From Intrasporangium calvum (lineage in GTDB: Bacteria > Actinomycetota > Actinomycetes > Actinomycetales > Dermatophilaceae), in assembly GCF_028446585.1 (NCBI RefSeq), contig NZ_JAPFQL010000012.1, positions 18,688 through 82,687 of the forward strand: a DNA stretch of 64,000 bases, in the 5' to 3' direction. Below the pieces are notes generated by a model. The model was not told where the DNA came from. It worked only from the letters and a program-made list of their open reading frames with translations, and ran no database searches. Position numbers and translations under genes: made by a program. Below, one piece after another: positions 33,183 to 42,392 of the stretch (position 1 is the stretch's first letter; each line of letters begins with the position of its first letter).

Positions 33183-33197
33183 ATGGACATCATGTCC
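33183..33197. promoter_or_regulatory. Perfect palindrome in the pucR/BMP intergenic region
   Basis: TGGACATCATGTCCA has two 7-bp perfect arms around a central C. It lies 18 bp upstream of the PucR start and about 97 bp upstream of the binding-protein start, a good place for an autoregulatory operator controlling both directions. Binding is inferred. Confidence 0.5.
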
Positions 33198-33293
33198 AGA
33201 TCTGGTCCGGTTCGGTGCACCCGGCGGGTGGTTGTCCCCATCCAGCCGAGACGATGGAATGGCCACCACCGTCCCCGGCTCACGGAGGAAACC

Positions 33294-34373
33294 ATGGCTG
33301 CGCATGTCAACCCCTCTCGTCGCATCTTCATCGGCGCGGGCCTCGGCGGCGCCCTCTTGGCCCTCACCGGCTGCGGCGGCCGCACGGGCGATGTCCCTGC
33401 AGGGACAGCCCCAGCCCAGGGAAGCACCGGGGGCGGCGCCGGCAGCAAGCTGAAGGTCTTCGGCGCTTACGCGACGCCCATCGAGGAGCCGTGGGATGGC
33501 GTCATCCACCAGGCCCTGCAGAAGGTGGCTGACGAGGGGCTGATCACCTACACCCACTCGGACAACATCGGCTACGACGGCGGCATGGAGCGGATCCTGC
33601 GCGACGTGTGCAACACGGACAAGCCGGCCATCATCTTCGGCGACGCCTTCGGCAACGAGGATCCCACCCGTGCGGTTGCCAAGGACTTCCCCGACGTCGC
33701 GTTCGCGTTCGGCTCGGGTGAGGAAGAGGTTGCGCCCAACTACTCGGTGTTCGACAACTGGATCCACGATCCCGCTTACCTCGCCGGCATGCTGTGCGGG
33801 GGCATGACCAAGAGCAACGTCCTCGGCGTCGTCGGCGGCCTGCCCGTCCCCGAGGTGAACCGGATCGTCAACGCGTTCATCAAGGGAGCGCAGGAGGTCA
33901 ACCCCAAAGTCTCGGTCAAGGTCACCTTCATCAACAGCTGGTTCGACCCGGCCAAGGCGAAGCAAGCCGCGCTGGCCCAGGTGGCCGCAGGGGCAGACGT
34001 GCTGTTCGCCGAACGCGCCGGCGTCATCGAGGCCGCGAAGGAGAAGGGCCTGCTCTCCATCGGCTGCATGGGCGACCAGAAAGAGCAAGCACCCGAATCC
34101 GTCATGGCATCCGTGACCTGGAACATGGAGCCCACGGTCCGCGCAGTCATCGAGGCGGTGCAGTCAGGCACGTTCAGTGCCTCCAACCTCAAGGACCACA
34201 GCTTCATGAAGAACGGCGGCTCAGACCTCACCGAGGTGAACACGGCCGTCGCCGGCGGCATCCCGCAGGACCTGGTTGGCAGGGTCGCGGCCCGCAAAGC
34301 CGAGATGAAGTCAGGCGCCTTCACCACACCAGTGATCGAGACCACCCCAGCCGGCTCGGTGGAGCTCTCTTGA
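33294..34373 (+). CDS. BMP-family substrate-binding lipoprotein (nucleoside/nucleobase importer)
   Basis: A 359-residue BmpA/PnrA-type receptor. Its signal has twin Arg (SRRIFIGAGLGGALLALTGC) with lipobox LTGC, so it is membrane-anchored. A Gly/Ser/Ala linker precedes the periplasmic-binding fold (LKVFGAYATPIEEPWDGVIH). BMP proteins bind purine nucleosides; some bind other bases. The ATG at 33294 has GGAGG upstream. The next gene starts with TTG overlapping this stop (TTGA), and the operon ends in a cytosine deaminase, so cytosine or cytidine-like ligands are plausible. Confidence 0.9.
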   Translation: MAAHVNPSRRIFIGAGLGGALLALTGCGGRTGDVPAGTAPAQGSTGGGAGSKLKVFGAYATPIEEPWDGVIHQALQKVADEGLITYTHSDNIGYDGGMERILRDVCNTDKPAIIFGDAFGNEDPTRAVAKDFPDVAFAFGSGEEEVAPNYSVFDNWIHDPAYLAGMLCGGMTKSNVLGVVGGLPVPEVNRIVNAFIKGAQEVNPKVSVKVTFINSWFDPAKAKQAALAQVAAGADVLFAERAGVIEAAKEKGLLSIGCMGDQKEQAPESVMASVTWNMEPTVRAVIEAVQSGTFSASNLKDHSFMKNGGSDLTEVNTAVAGGIPQDLVGRVAARKAEMKSGAFTTPVIETTPAGSVELS

Positions 34374-35977
34374 CAGAGGAGGCCGACTCCACTCCACCGT
34401 TGTTGTCCCTCAGCGGGATTCGCAAGACCTTCGGAGATCTGGTCGCCAACGACGGGATCGACCTCACGGTGCGCGCCGGCGAGGTCCACGCCGTCCTCGG
34501 CGAGAACGGCGCGGGCAAGACAACGCTCATGCGGATCATCTACGGCCTCACCGTCCCTGATGACGGGGTGATGCAGGTCGACGGCGTGCCGGTCATGGTC
34601 CGCAGCCCCAAGGATGCCCTGGCCTGCGGCATCGGCATGGTGACTCAGCACTTCGCCCTCGTCCGCCCCATGACTGTCCTCGAGAACATCCTGCTGTCCT
34701 CGCTGCCGCTCGGACCAGTCAGCACCGAAGAGCCCCGCCTGCGGATCGCCGAGCTGTCGGCCCAACTGGGGTCGCCCTTCGATCCCGATGCCGTGGTCGG
34801 GACCCTGTCGGTCGGGGAACAGCAGCGCGTCGAGATCGTCAAGGCGCTCTACCAAGGCGCACGGGCGCTGATCCTGGACGAGCCGACAGCCGTACTCGTC
34901 CCCCAAGAGTGCTCTGCACTCTTCAAGTCACTGCGGCGCCTGACCGACGACGGCATCGGGGTCCTGTTCGTCAGCCACAAGCTGCATGAGGTCAAGGCGA
35001 TCAGCGACCGGGTGAGCGTGCTGCGCCACGGTCGTGTCGTGACCACGGTCCCGACGGAGACCGCCAGCACCGGGGAGCTCGCGGAACTGCTGGTCGGGCG
35101 GGCGGTCAGCGGGGTGAGCCGGGCCGTCCTTCGCCCTGATGACGAGGGCAGCGTCGGTGCAACGCTCATCGCCGCGGAGCGCGCCGACGACCGGTCCTCC
35201 CTCGCCGCTGCCCGCCCGAATGGTGAGGTGTTGCTGCGGATCTCCGCGCTCACCGTGCCCGGCTCGGGAGCAAAGCCACGCCTTGACGGCATCCACCTCG
35301 ACGTCGGCGGTGGCGAGATCCTCGGGCTGGCAGGCGTGAGCGGCAACGGCCAGCGGGAGCTCGCCGACGTCCTCTCAGGGGTGCTCGAGCCCAGTTCGGG
35401 CAGCGTGACGCTTGGTGGCGTCGAGCTCGCAGGCGCCGGCCCCGCCCGCATCGTCCAGGCCGGCCTCGGGCGGCTGCCCGAGGACCGGCACGGTGTCGTG
35501 GTCGAGGACCTCTCCGTCGAGGACAACCTCATCCTCGAGAACGTCAACAGCTTCCGTCGCGGCCCCTTCCTCGACCGCGGCGCCATCCGCAGACACGCGG
35601 AGCGCCTGATCGAGCAGTTCTCGATCAAGGCAGCTCCGACCGACCCTGTCGGCGGCCTGTCGGGCGGCAACATGCAGAAGGTACTGCTCGCCCGGGTCTT
35701 TGAACGGGATCCGCAAGCCATCGTGGTGGCGCAGCCGACCCGTGGCCTGGATGTGGGGGCCAGCGAGTTCGTCCACAAGCAGCTGCTTCGCCGCCGATCG
35801 CTCGGCGCGGCGATCCTGCTGATCAGCGAAGACCTCGACGAAGTCCTCGCCCTGTCCGACCGGATCGCGGTCATCGTTGAGGGACGCATCATGGGCGTGG
35901 TGTCGGCGTCCGTCGTGAGCCGCGGACAGCTCGGCCTGCTCATGTCCGGGACCCCCCTCGCGGAGCTGAGCGCATGA
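34370..35977 (+). CDS. Tandem ABC ATPase of a BMP-type nucleoside importer
   Basis: A 535-residue protein with two ABC domains, as in RbsA and NupA/YufO. The first has GENGAGKTT, LSVGEQQR and LILDEPTAVL. The second is degenerate as usual for the family (GVSGNGQRE, LSGGNMQK, VVAQPTRGLD). It energises the two permeases that follow. The TTG at 34370 overlaps the receptor stop by four bases and has GGTGGAG upstream, so I chose it over the internal in-frame upstream extension. It is a normal length. Confidence 0.92.
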   Translation: MTEEADSTPPLLSLSGIRKTFGDLVANDGIDLTVRAGEVHAVLGENGAGKTTLMRIIYGLTVPDDGVMQVDGVPVMVRSPKDALACGIGMVTQHFALVRPMTVLENILLSSLPLGPVSTEEPRLRIAELSAQLGSPFDPDAVVGTLSVGEQQRVEIVKALYQGARALILDEPTAVLVPQECSALFKSLRRLTDDGIGVLFVSHKLHEVKAISDRVSVLRHGRVVTTVPTETASTGELAELLVGRAVSGVSRAVLRPDDEGSVGATLIAAERADDRSSLAAARPNGEVLLRISALTVPGSGAKPRLDGIHLDVGGGEILGLAGVSGNGQRELADVLSGVLEPSSGSVTLGGVELAGAGPARIVQAGLGRLPEDRHGVVVEDLSVEDNLILENVNSFRRGPFLDRGAIRRHAERLIEQFSIKAAPTDPVGGLSGGNMQKVLLARVFERDPQAIVVAQPTRGLDVGASEFVHKQLLRRRSLGAAILLISEDLDEVLALSDRIAVIVEGRIMGVVSASVVSRGQLGLLMSGTPLAELSA

Positions 35978-37071
35978 GGTTGCTCCTGCGCGGACACGCC
36001 CCCCGATGGTTGACCCCGGCGCTGGTCGTCGCAGCCGCACTCGGCACCTTCATCCTGACGGCTGGCCCGATCCGGCTGGCCGGCGCCAACCCCGGGTCGG
36101 CCTACGACTTCTACCTGCTGCGCCCCCTGTCCTCGACGTACACCTTCCTCGAGGTTCTGCTCGCTGCCACGCCCCTGTTGTTCACCGGGCTCGCTGTTCT
36201 GCTGGCCTTCAGAGCCGGGTTCTACAACATCGGAGCCGAGGGCCAGTTCATCGCGGGAGCCATTGCGGCCGCGGTCGTCGCTACGGGTTTGCCGGATCTG
36301 CCACCCCCGCTTGCCCTCCCGCTCGGACTCGGTGTGGGCGTCGTCGCTGGGTCGCTGTGGGGGCTCGTGCCGGCGCTGCTACGGGTGCGCCTCGGGGTCG
36401 ACGAGGTCGTGACGACCCTGTTGCTGAATCCCGTCGCGCTGCTGCTGTTGCAGGGCCTGCTCAACGGCCCCCTTCGCAACCCGACAACGCAGTTTCCCGA
36501 GTCGGCGCGGATCGGATCCGGCTACGAGCTGGCTCCCATCCTCACGGGCCACCGGCTGCACTGGGGCTTCGTCCTGGCCGTGCTCGTCGCGCTCGCCCTG
36601 TGGCTCGTGCTGAGCAGGACGGGCATCGGCCTGACCTTGCGGGCTGCTGGCCTCAACCCAAGGGCAGCGCAGTTCTCCGGCATCTCCGTGGGCCGCACTC
36701 TCTTGGGGGCCGCCTTGTCGTCGGCCGGCCTGGCCGGTCTCGGCGGAGCGGTTCAGGTCATGGGTCTGCAACGTCGCCTCACCGGTGAAGTCTCGACCGG
36801 CTTCGGCTACACCGGGATCGTCGTCGCTACCCTTGCAGCGCTCTCGGTCCCTGCGGCGATCGCTGTCGCCACGCTCCTCGCCGACATCGTCGTTGGCGCG
36901 GAGATGGCCAACCGGGTCCTGCAGCTCCCGCCCCAGATGGGCAGGGTCGTGACGGCGACGCTGCTGCTCAGCGCCGTCAGCCTGATGCTGTTGCGCAGGT
37001 ATCGTGTCACCTTCCCCGCCCTGCGGCGCCGGCGCGCTCGTGCCCCTTCAAGCGCGGGAGACCCCTCATGA
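35974..37071 (+). CDS. BMP-type ABC permease (NupB/YufP-like)
   Basis: A 365-residue permease with about nine hydrophobic segments of the BPD_transp_2 family. Family residues ALTGLAVLLAFRAGFYNIGAEG-type and LRAAGLNPRAAQFSGI are visible (YNIGAEGQ at about residues 84-91). The ATG overlaps the ATPase stop by four bases (ATGA). It forms the pore with the next gene for nucleoside or nucleobase import. The C-terminal Arg-rich tail is cytoplasmic. Confidence 0.92.
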   Translation: MRLLLRGHAPRWLTPALVVAAALGTFILTAGPIRLAGANPGSAYDFYLLRPLSSTYTFLEVLLAATPLLFTGLAVLLAFRAGFYNIGAEGQFIAGAIAAAVVATGLPDLPPPLALPLGLGVGVVAGSLWGLVPALLRVRLGVDEVVTTLLLNPVALLLLQGLLNGPLRNPTTQFPESARIGSGYELAPILTGHRLHWGFVLAVLVALALWLVLSRTGIGLTLRAAGLNPRAAQFSGISVGRTLLGAALSSAGLAGLGGAVQVMGLQRRLTGEVSTGFGYTGIVVATLAALSVPAAIAVATLLADIVVGAEMANRVLQLPPQMGRVVTATLLLSAVSLMLLRRYRVTFPALRRRRARAPSSAGDPS

Positions 37072-37961
37072 ACGTCGTTGCCCTCATCGCCGCCACCTTG
37101 GTCACCGCGACCCCGCTGCTCTACGCGACGATCGGCGAGATCATCACGGAGCGGTCCGGCATCCTCAACCTCGGCATCGAGGGAACGATGTATGCCGGAG
37201 CCTTCGGCGGCTTCATCGTCACCGCCAACACCGGCTCCCCGTTGCTCGGGCTGCTGGCCGCGGTCGTCACCGGGATGCTCGCGGGCGGCCTCATGGGCCT
37301 GCTCACTGTCACGCTCGGGGTCAACCAGCATGTCGCCGGGATCGGCACCACTCTGCTGCTGATCGGTGCGAGCGAGTTCAGCAACCGGTTGCTCTTCGGT
37401 GGCGGCTCGCTCACCCAGACCGCGAAGTTCGCCCTCCTGTTCACGGGGGTACCCGTGCTGGAGATGTACCTGCTCACTATGCTCGGGCTCGCCGTGGTGG
37501 CCCCGCTGGCATGGTGGCTTCTCCGATCGACCGGGCTAGGGCTGCGCCTGCGGGCCGTGGGGGAGAATCCCGAGGCAGCCGACGCCGCCGGCATCAGTGT
37601 CGAGCGGACGCGTTATGTCGCCTTGGTCATAGGCGGCGCGCTAATGGCCGTCGGTGGCGCCTTCCTCACGCTCGCGGTCCTCGGCACCTTCACCCTCAAC
37701 ATCACCAACGGTCGCGGTTGGGTCGCGATCGCTTTGGTCATCTTCGCCCGGTGGCGGATCTGGCCCGCGGTCGCGAGCGCCCTCCTGTTTGCCGTCGTCG
37801 ACGCTGCGCAGCTCCAGCTGGCCATCACCCCGACGTTCGCCCATGTCCCGCGCGAACTGATGATCGCGTTGCCCTACCTGGCGGTGATCATCGCCCTCGC
37901 GGTTGCGGGTCGGGGCCTCCGCTACCCGGGCGCCTACCTCAAGCCCTACCGCCGCACGTGA
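37068..37961 (+). CDS. BMP-type ABC permease (NupC/YufQ-like)
   Basis: A 297-residue permease with the family hallmark ILNLGIEGTMYAGAFGGF (about residues 32-49) and LRAVGENPEAADAAGIS. It is the second half of the heterodimeric channel. The ATG overlaps the previous stop by four bases. Seventeen bases separate it from the deaminase gene, which has its own GGAG, so the five-gene transport and deamination operon is tightly linked. Confidence 0.92.
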   Translation: MNVVALIAATLVTATPLLYATIGEIITERSGILNLGIEGTMYAGAFGGFIVTANTGSPLLGLLAAVVTGMLAGGLMGLLTVTLGVNQHVAGIGTTLLLIGASEFSNRLLFGGGSLTQTAKFALLFTGVPVLEMYLLTMLGLAVVAPLAWWLLRSTGLGLRLRAVGENPEAADAAGISVERTRYVALVIGGALMAVGGAFLTLAVLGTFTLNITNGRGWVAIALVIFARWRIWPAVASALLFAVVDAAQLQLAITPTFAHVPRELMIALPYLAVIIALAVAGRGLRYPGAYLKPYRRT

Positions 37962-37978
37962 CCCCTCGAAGGAGCGCC

Positions 37979-38443
37979 ATGAACGACGAACATTTTCTCC
38001 AGCTAGCCCTCGAGCAGGCGCGGTCCGGACTCGCGGAGGGCGGGATCCCGATCGGCGCAGTTCTCGTCGCCGATGATGGGACGGTCCTCGGGGCGGGTCG
38101 TAACCGCCGCCTCCAGGACGGGAGCGCCATCCGGCACGGTGAGACGGACGCCCTGGAGGCCGCCGGCCGGCTCCGGGCGAGCGTCTACGCGCGCTCGACC
38201 ATGTACACCACGCTCTCGCCGTGCCACATGTGCACTGGAGCGGTCCTGCTCTACAAGATCCCCCGGCTCGTGTTGGGCGAGAACCGCAACTTCCTCGGCG
38301 CCGAGGACCTGCTGCGCGATCACGGCGTGGAAGTGGTCAACCTCGACTCCGAGGAGTGCGCCGCGATGATGCGCGCCTTCATCGACCAGAATCCCGCCGT
38401 GTGGAACGAGGACATCGGCGAGCTGGACGCCCGCAGCTCGTGA
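37979..38443 (+). CDS. Cytosine deaminase-like (yeast Fcy1 type) nucleobase deaminase
   Basis: A 154-residue zinc deaminase with HGETDALEAAGRL (His ligand and catalytic Glu) and SPCHMCTGA (two Cys ligands). The whole chain follows yeast cytosine deaminase Fcy1 closely: EGGIPIGAVLV, YTTLSPC, IPRLVLGENRNF and the C-terminal WNEDIGE that closes the Fcy1 pocket. It likely deaminates cytosine (or an isocytosine or creatinine-like base) delivered by the upstream importer, giving uracil and ammonia. It is shorter than bacterial CodA, an unrelated amidohydrolase. GGAG lies five bases before the ATG. Substrate is inferred. Confidence 0.88.
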   Translation: MNDEHFLQLALEQARSGLAEGGIPIGAVLVADDGTVLGAGRNRRLQDGSAIRHGETDALEAAGRLRASVYARSTMYTTLSPCHMCTGAVLLYKIPRLVLGENRNFLGAEDLLRDHGVEVVNLDSEECAAMMRAFIDQNPAVWNEDIGELDARSS

Positions 38444-38716
38444 AGGCCAGGCCGTAGAGGCCGTATGCCGCTGAGCTGGCTCCGAGCGTCAAGGCCAGGT
38501 CCCGACGGGGCGGGCTCCCAGCGGTGACCCAACGCACGGACAGCCGTACCCCCCTGCGACCAGCGGCTACGCCAAGGCGTACGCCCGGCTGTGGTCGCGC
38601 GGGACCTGGGAGGTGCGGATCGTGCGGGTCGGCACCACGTTGCAGGCGACTTGCTACAGCACCGTCCGCGGATCTCGATCACCTGATCCCTGCCGCGCCA
38701 CGGCCCCGATAGCGCC
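38444..38716. other. Gene-free stretch with a repeat half-copy and a coding-like remnant
   Basis: It contains a repeat half-copy at 38461-38483 (CCGTATGCCGCTGAGCTGGC). A frame from about 38561 to the TAA at 38720 reads SGYAKAYARLWSRGTWEV then RIVRVGTTLQATCYSTV. The residue mix looks protein-like, but there is no start codon with a ribosome site. It may be the tail of a decayed gene. Confidence 0.3.
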
Positions 38717-39946
38717 CTAAGCCAGCAAGACGATCCGCAGCGCCTTGCGCAGCACCTTCACGGTCCGAGCAGCGTGCGCCCGCTCTCCCTCACAGGCCTC
38801 GGCCTCGTCGTACTCGTGCGTCGCCATGGCCTCGTCGCGGGCCTGCCGCCACGAGATCTCCTGCTCCTCGTTCCACCGGATCAGCTCGAGGATGAGGTCG
38901 GGGTCGTGGTCGCAGAGCCGCGCCGCGTCCTTGGGCCGCACCGACCCCGGCCGCTCGGCGTCGAGCTGGATCAGCCGCAGCATCACCGGGTGGATCGCGT
39001 CGTCGTCCGACTCGTCCGACTCGTCCTCGCACTCGTCATCTTCATCGTCATCGTCGGCGTCATCAGACCCGAGGAAGGTCCGCCCGCTGACCCGGCGCGC
39101 CGCGAGCGCGTCGTTGGCTGCCACCACCTCGATCATCCGGGCCACGAGCGCGCGCAGGTGGTCGCCGACGAACGGCATCGCGAGCAGGTCGACGCTCGCG
39201 ACGATCCGGTCGTCATGGAGGGAGAACTTCACCCCGAAGATCTCGCGGTTGAGGACCTCGATCTCCCGGACCGCGGCATCGAGGTCGCGGATCTCCACGA
39301 CCATCTCCGCGAAGACCCGGACCACCGGCGACGCAGGGCTGGTGCTCACGAAGACCACCGCCGTCCCCGACGGGAACGGGATGTCCCCGTCGGAGTCGCG
39401 CGCCGGCGTGTGCCCGATCATCCGGGCGAGCGCCGCGTCGACGAGGTGGTCGAGGTGCGCTCGGTTGACCGGCTGCACGGGCCCCTCCGTCTCGGGGCCG
39501 GGTGCGGCCGGCTCGGGCCGCGGGCCGTGCTCCCAGCTGAAGCCGTCACTGGCGAGGAACGCCGGATGCACCACGTCGAAGACGTCACGCAGCACCGCCA
39601 CCGCCACTGCGGCGGCCTCGTCCACATGGCTGAGCGGATAGGTGGCGCGGTAAGTCGGGTCGGTCCGCGACCCTCGACGCAGGCCGAGCCCCCGGAGCAG
39701 GCGCTGCCCAGCCGCCGACAGCCGACGGTCGGCCGGCAGCACCCGGTTGCCCGGCGCCTCCAGGACGATGGACGCTCCCTCGCGACCCAGCTCCACCCCC
39801 GGCAGGGCCCGGTCGACCACTTCGAGCGCCTCGCCCGGGTCGAGCGCGACGGACAGCCACTCGCCGTCCCCCAGCCCGTCCACCGCATCCGCCAACGCCC
39901 TCCGGAACCCCCGCCACGCGCTGTCGATCGTCATCTCCAGATCCAC
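38717..39946 (-). CDS. YbjN / type III secretion chaperone-like (TY-Chap) protein
   Basis: A 409-residue protein with the YbjN/TY-Chap architecture of actinobacteria. An N-terminal domain (about 1-130) is followed by a central chaperone-like domain with PFPSGTAVVFVS and ISPASP-type strands (about 175-275), and a C-terminal helical part. Residues about 300-320 form an almost purely Asp/Glu stretch, likely flexible. No enzymatic motif is visible. Related proteins are thought to bind partner proteins. It stands alone, with its promoter side (39947-40139) carrying a large hairpin repeat. Confidence 0.75.
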   Translation of the reverse strand: MDLEMTIDSAWRGFRRALADAVDGLGDGEWLSVALDPGEALEVVDRALPGVELGREGASIVLEAPGNRVLPADRRLSAAGQRLLRGLGLRRGSRTDPTYRATYPLSHVDEAAAVAVAVLRDVFDVVHPAFLASDGFSWEHGPRPEPAAPGPETEGPVQPVNRAHLDHLVDAALARMIGHTPARDSDGDIPFPSGTAVVFVSTSPASPVVRVFAEMVVEIRDLDAAVREIEVLNREIFGVKFSLHDDRIVASVDLLAMPFVGDHLRALVARMIEVVAANDALAARRVSGRTFLGSDDADDDDEDDECEDESDESDDDAIHPVMLRLIQLDAERPGSVRPKDAARLCDHDPDLILELIRWNEEQEISWRQARDEAMATHEYDEAEACEGERAHAARTVKVLRKALRIVLLA

Positions 39947-40070
39947 CGTCAGCCCCTCTCACCCCATGTCCCGACACCATCAAGGTTAGGGGCGAGGTCT
40001 GACAGTGCTCCGGGCCCGATTCGTCGGTGCGCCAGCCGCTTTGGCACCCAACGCAGCGTCCGGGCTGGGA

Positions 40071-40116
40071 GCGAGCCCAGCGGCATACGACCTCTTCCGT
40101 ATGCCGCTGGGCTCGC
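40071..40116. repeat. Palindromic repeat, full hairpin copy
   Basis: GCGAGCCCAGCGGCATACG (40071-40089) pairs perfectly with CGTATGCCGCTGGGCTCGC (40098-40116) around an 8-nt loop. Allowing one mismatch extends the arms to 23 bp. It lies between the TY-Chap start and the beta-propeller stop, both on the minus strand. Confidence 0.88.
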
Positions 40117-40139
40117 TTCCGCGCGCGCCTGACCGCCTG

Positions 40140-41840
40140 CTACGAGGAGCGCCCCACCGGCTGGAGCCGGTAGACGACGCTGCCCCGGTCACCGGTCACG
40201 TAGAGGGTCCCGGAGGCCGAGACCGCGACACTGCTGAGGGCCAGCGACGGTGGGAACACGGCGGAGCCCTGGACGAACGTCTCCAGCCCGGTGGCCACGA
40301 CGCTCGTCCCGCCGATGGTCGGGTCGACGCGGGTCAGCTGACCCTGGTCCGGGCCGACCGCCTCGACGACGAGGAGCGTGCCGTCGACGTCGACGGCCAT
40401 CCCCTCGGGGAACTGCAGGCCGCCCGCGACGAGCTGCAGCGGGTCGAGCACCACCCCGTCGGCGACGGCCTGCCACACCAGGCCCGTGGCCCAGTCGGCG
40501 ACCCAGAGGTCGTCGTCGGTGGCGGCCAGACCGCTCGGGTAGGCCAGGCCCTGCGCGATGGGTGTCGTCGCGCCGGATGCGGTCCGGCGAACGACGGACC
40601 CCGTGCCGACCTGAGCGACGACGAGGTCGCCCTGGAAGCGGATCGCGTTGACGGGCCACGCGAAGTCGTGGTGGATCGCGACCTCCGAGCTCGCGGCGGG
40701 ATCCCAGACCTGCACCGAGTTGGTGAACCACGAGGTGAGGATCAGGTGATCGCCGTCCGGTGCGACGGTGAAGGGGTTGCTCAGACCGAGGCCCCTGATG
40801 TCACCGGCGCTGACGCCCCGAACGCTCCCCGAGCGGGCATCCAGCTCATAGAGCCGCCACCCGTCGGCGACGAACAGCGACTCTGAAGCCAGCCCGTTGC
40901 GCACCACCGCGACGCCGCCCGGCAGGATCAGCCCTCCCGGGCTGAACGTCTGAACCCCGCCGCCACGGGCCAGCCGATAGACGGCGCCGTTGTGCGAGTC
41001 GGAGACGAGCAGCGCACCCCGCGCGTCGAAGGTCATGTTGTCGAACATGGCGCCGTCGATCTCGGCAACCGTCCGGAACCCGCCCGAGGCGAGGTCGATC
41101 CTGACGACGGTGCCGGTCAGCAGCGACGCATACAGGTCTCCGTCAGCGTCGAACTCGACCGACGACGGAGGCGCCGGCAGGGCCTCGGCGACGACGGTGA
41201 TCGCGCCGGTCTCCGGATCGACTCGGACCACGCGGCTGAGCATCGGCTGCGGCGCGTACAGATAACCGTCCGGGCCGAAGTCGAAGCCGTTGAGCTGGTT
41301 CGGACCGCCCGTGGGATCAGTGTCGGGGATGAGGACCCTCGGCGGGTCGACGAGCAGCGGGTCGAGCTCGTAGAGGCCGTTGCCCAAGAACCCCTGCCCC
41401 ACGAAGACGCGCCCGTCATCGCGAACGGTCACCGGGTTGACCCCGACCCCGATGAACTGTTTGGTCACCGAGCCGTCCGGCGCCCTGCGCCCGACCTGGC
41501 CGAGCCCGAGATCGGTCCAGTACATCGACCCGTCCGGCGCCACCGCGACGTCGTCGGGCGCGTCCACCCCGACCCCGTGTCCGAGCCGGTCGACGATCTG
41601 TCCCGTTCGTCCGTCCAGCACCACGATCTCGCCGCCGAACAGACTGGCGACGAGCACTCTCCCGGCGGAGTCGGCGGCGAGTCCGTTCGCCCCGTGGATC
41701 GGGGCACCCTGCACCAGGACCTTCACCTGATAGCCGCCCTCGACAGCCGGCCCGCCCTTCGCCGCCGCGGCTGCTGCAGGCACGGCCGACGCCACGGCCA
41801 GCGCGCCCACGGCCAGCCCAATCATCCATCGCCTCTGCAT
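40140..41840 (-). CDS. Secreted NHL/SMP-30-like beta-propeller protein
   Basis: A 566-residue protein with a Sec signal peptide (MQRRWMIGLAVGALAVASAV, Ala-rich cleavage region). It has about ten repeated blades carrying the pattern G-(L/V)-A-x-D-x-x-G-x-(L/V)-x-V, for example GANGLAADSAGRVLVA and APDDVAVAPDGSMYWTD. Such propellers are lactonases or scaffold/binding proteins; no clear metal site was assigned. It is probably exported to the cell surface or medium. GGAG-like AAGGGGAGATC precedes the ATG. It stands alone, divergent from the VOC gene. Confidence 0.8.
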   Translation of the reverse strand: MQRRWMIGLAVGALAVASAVPAAAAAAKGGPAVEGGYQVKVLVQGAPIHGANGLAADSAGRVLVASLFGGEIVVLDGRTGQIVDRLGHGVGVDAPDDVAVAPDGSMYWTDLGLGQVGRRAPDGSVTKQFIGVGVNPVTVRDDGRVFVGQGFLGNGLYELDPLLVDPPRVLIPDTDPTGGPNQLNGFDFGPDGYLYAPQPMLSRVVRVDPETGAITVVAEALPAPPSSVEFDADGDLYASLLTGTVVRIDLASGGFRTVAEIDGAMFDNMTFDARGALLVSDSHNGAVYRLARGGGVQTFSPGGLILPGGVAVVRNGLASESLFVADGWRLYELDARSGSVRGVSAGDIRGLGLSNPFTVAPDGDHLILTSWFTNSVQVWDPAASSEVAIHHDFAWPVNAIRFQGDLVVAQVGTGSVVRRTASGATTPIAQGLAYPSGLAATDDDLWVADWATGLVWQAVADGVVLDPLQLVAGGLQFPEGMAVDVDGTLLVVEAVGPDQGQLTRVDPTIGGTSVVATGLETFVQGSAVFPPSLALSSVAVSASGTLYVTGDRGSVVYRLQPVGRSS

Positions 41841-42023
41841 GACGATCTCCCCTTTCGTGCACGACGTCGACGGCCCCTGGCACCGTCACGCCTCCACCCT
41901 GCGCCGACGCCCGGCCGGCGCCAGAGGCAAAGGTCCCTCTCCCCGCGTGACCCATACCGCGTCCCTCCCCCGTCCGGGACCGGCAGCCCGGCCGATAGGC
42001 TCGAGCAGGAGAGGAGCGGCGCC

Positions 42024-42380
42024 ATGTCCGACTACGACGTCCGCATGATCGTCCTTTCGACGGACGACCTGGACGACTCGATCGCGTTCTACCGCGACAC
42101 CCTGGGTTTCGAGCTGAAGTTCCGCGATGGGACGCACTTCGCTGCGCTGGACGGGGGGTCGGTGACGCTCGCCCTCGCGACCGCGCTCGACCACCCGATC
42201 CCCGGCAAGGTGGCTGTGGGGATCAAGACCGACGACGTCGACGCGGCCGCCAAGGCCGTCGAGGACAACGGCGGCGCGATCCTCAAGGCGCCCTACGACG
42301 ACGCCTACGAGCGCCGGGCCGTGGTCTACGACCACATGGGCAACGGCCTCGTCTTCTACAGCCCGCTCCCGCGCTCCTGA
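42024..42380 (+). CDS. VOC-family (glyoxalase-fold) protein
   Basis: A 118-residue single VOC module pair: MIVLSTDDLDDSIAFYRDTLG opening strand-helix, GKVAVGIKTDDVDAAAKAVE second module, and DHMGNGLVFYSP ending. VOC proteins are dioxygenases, epimerases, resistance binding proteins or isomerases. The usual N-terminal His metal ligand is missing, so a binding rather than catalytic role is possible. GAGGAG lies before the ATG at good spacing. No operon partner; a repeat copy follows the stop. Confidence 0.8.
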   Translation: MSDYDVRMIVLSTDDLDDSIAFYRDTLGFELKFRDGTHFAALDGGSVTLALATALDHPIPGKVAVGIKTDDVDAAAKAVEDNGGAILKAPYDDAYERRAVVYDHMGNGLVFYSPLPRS

Positions 42381-42392
42381 ACCCTCCCTGAC

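Noticed and set aside
38774..40132. 452-codon frame opposite the TY-Chap gene
   Set aside because: It is the antisense of an acidic protein and so is Arg/Val/His-rich; it shows no domain.
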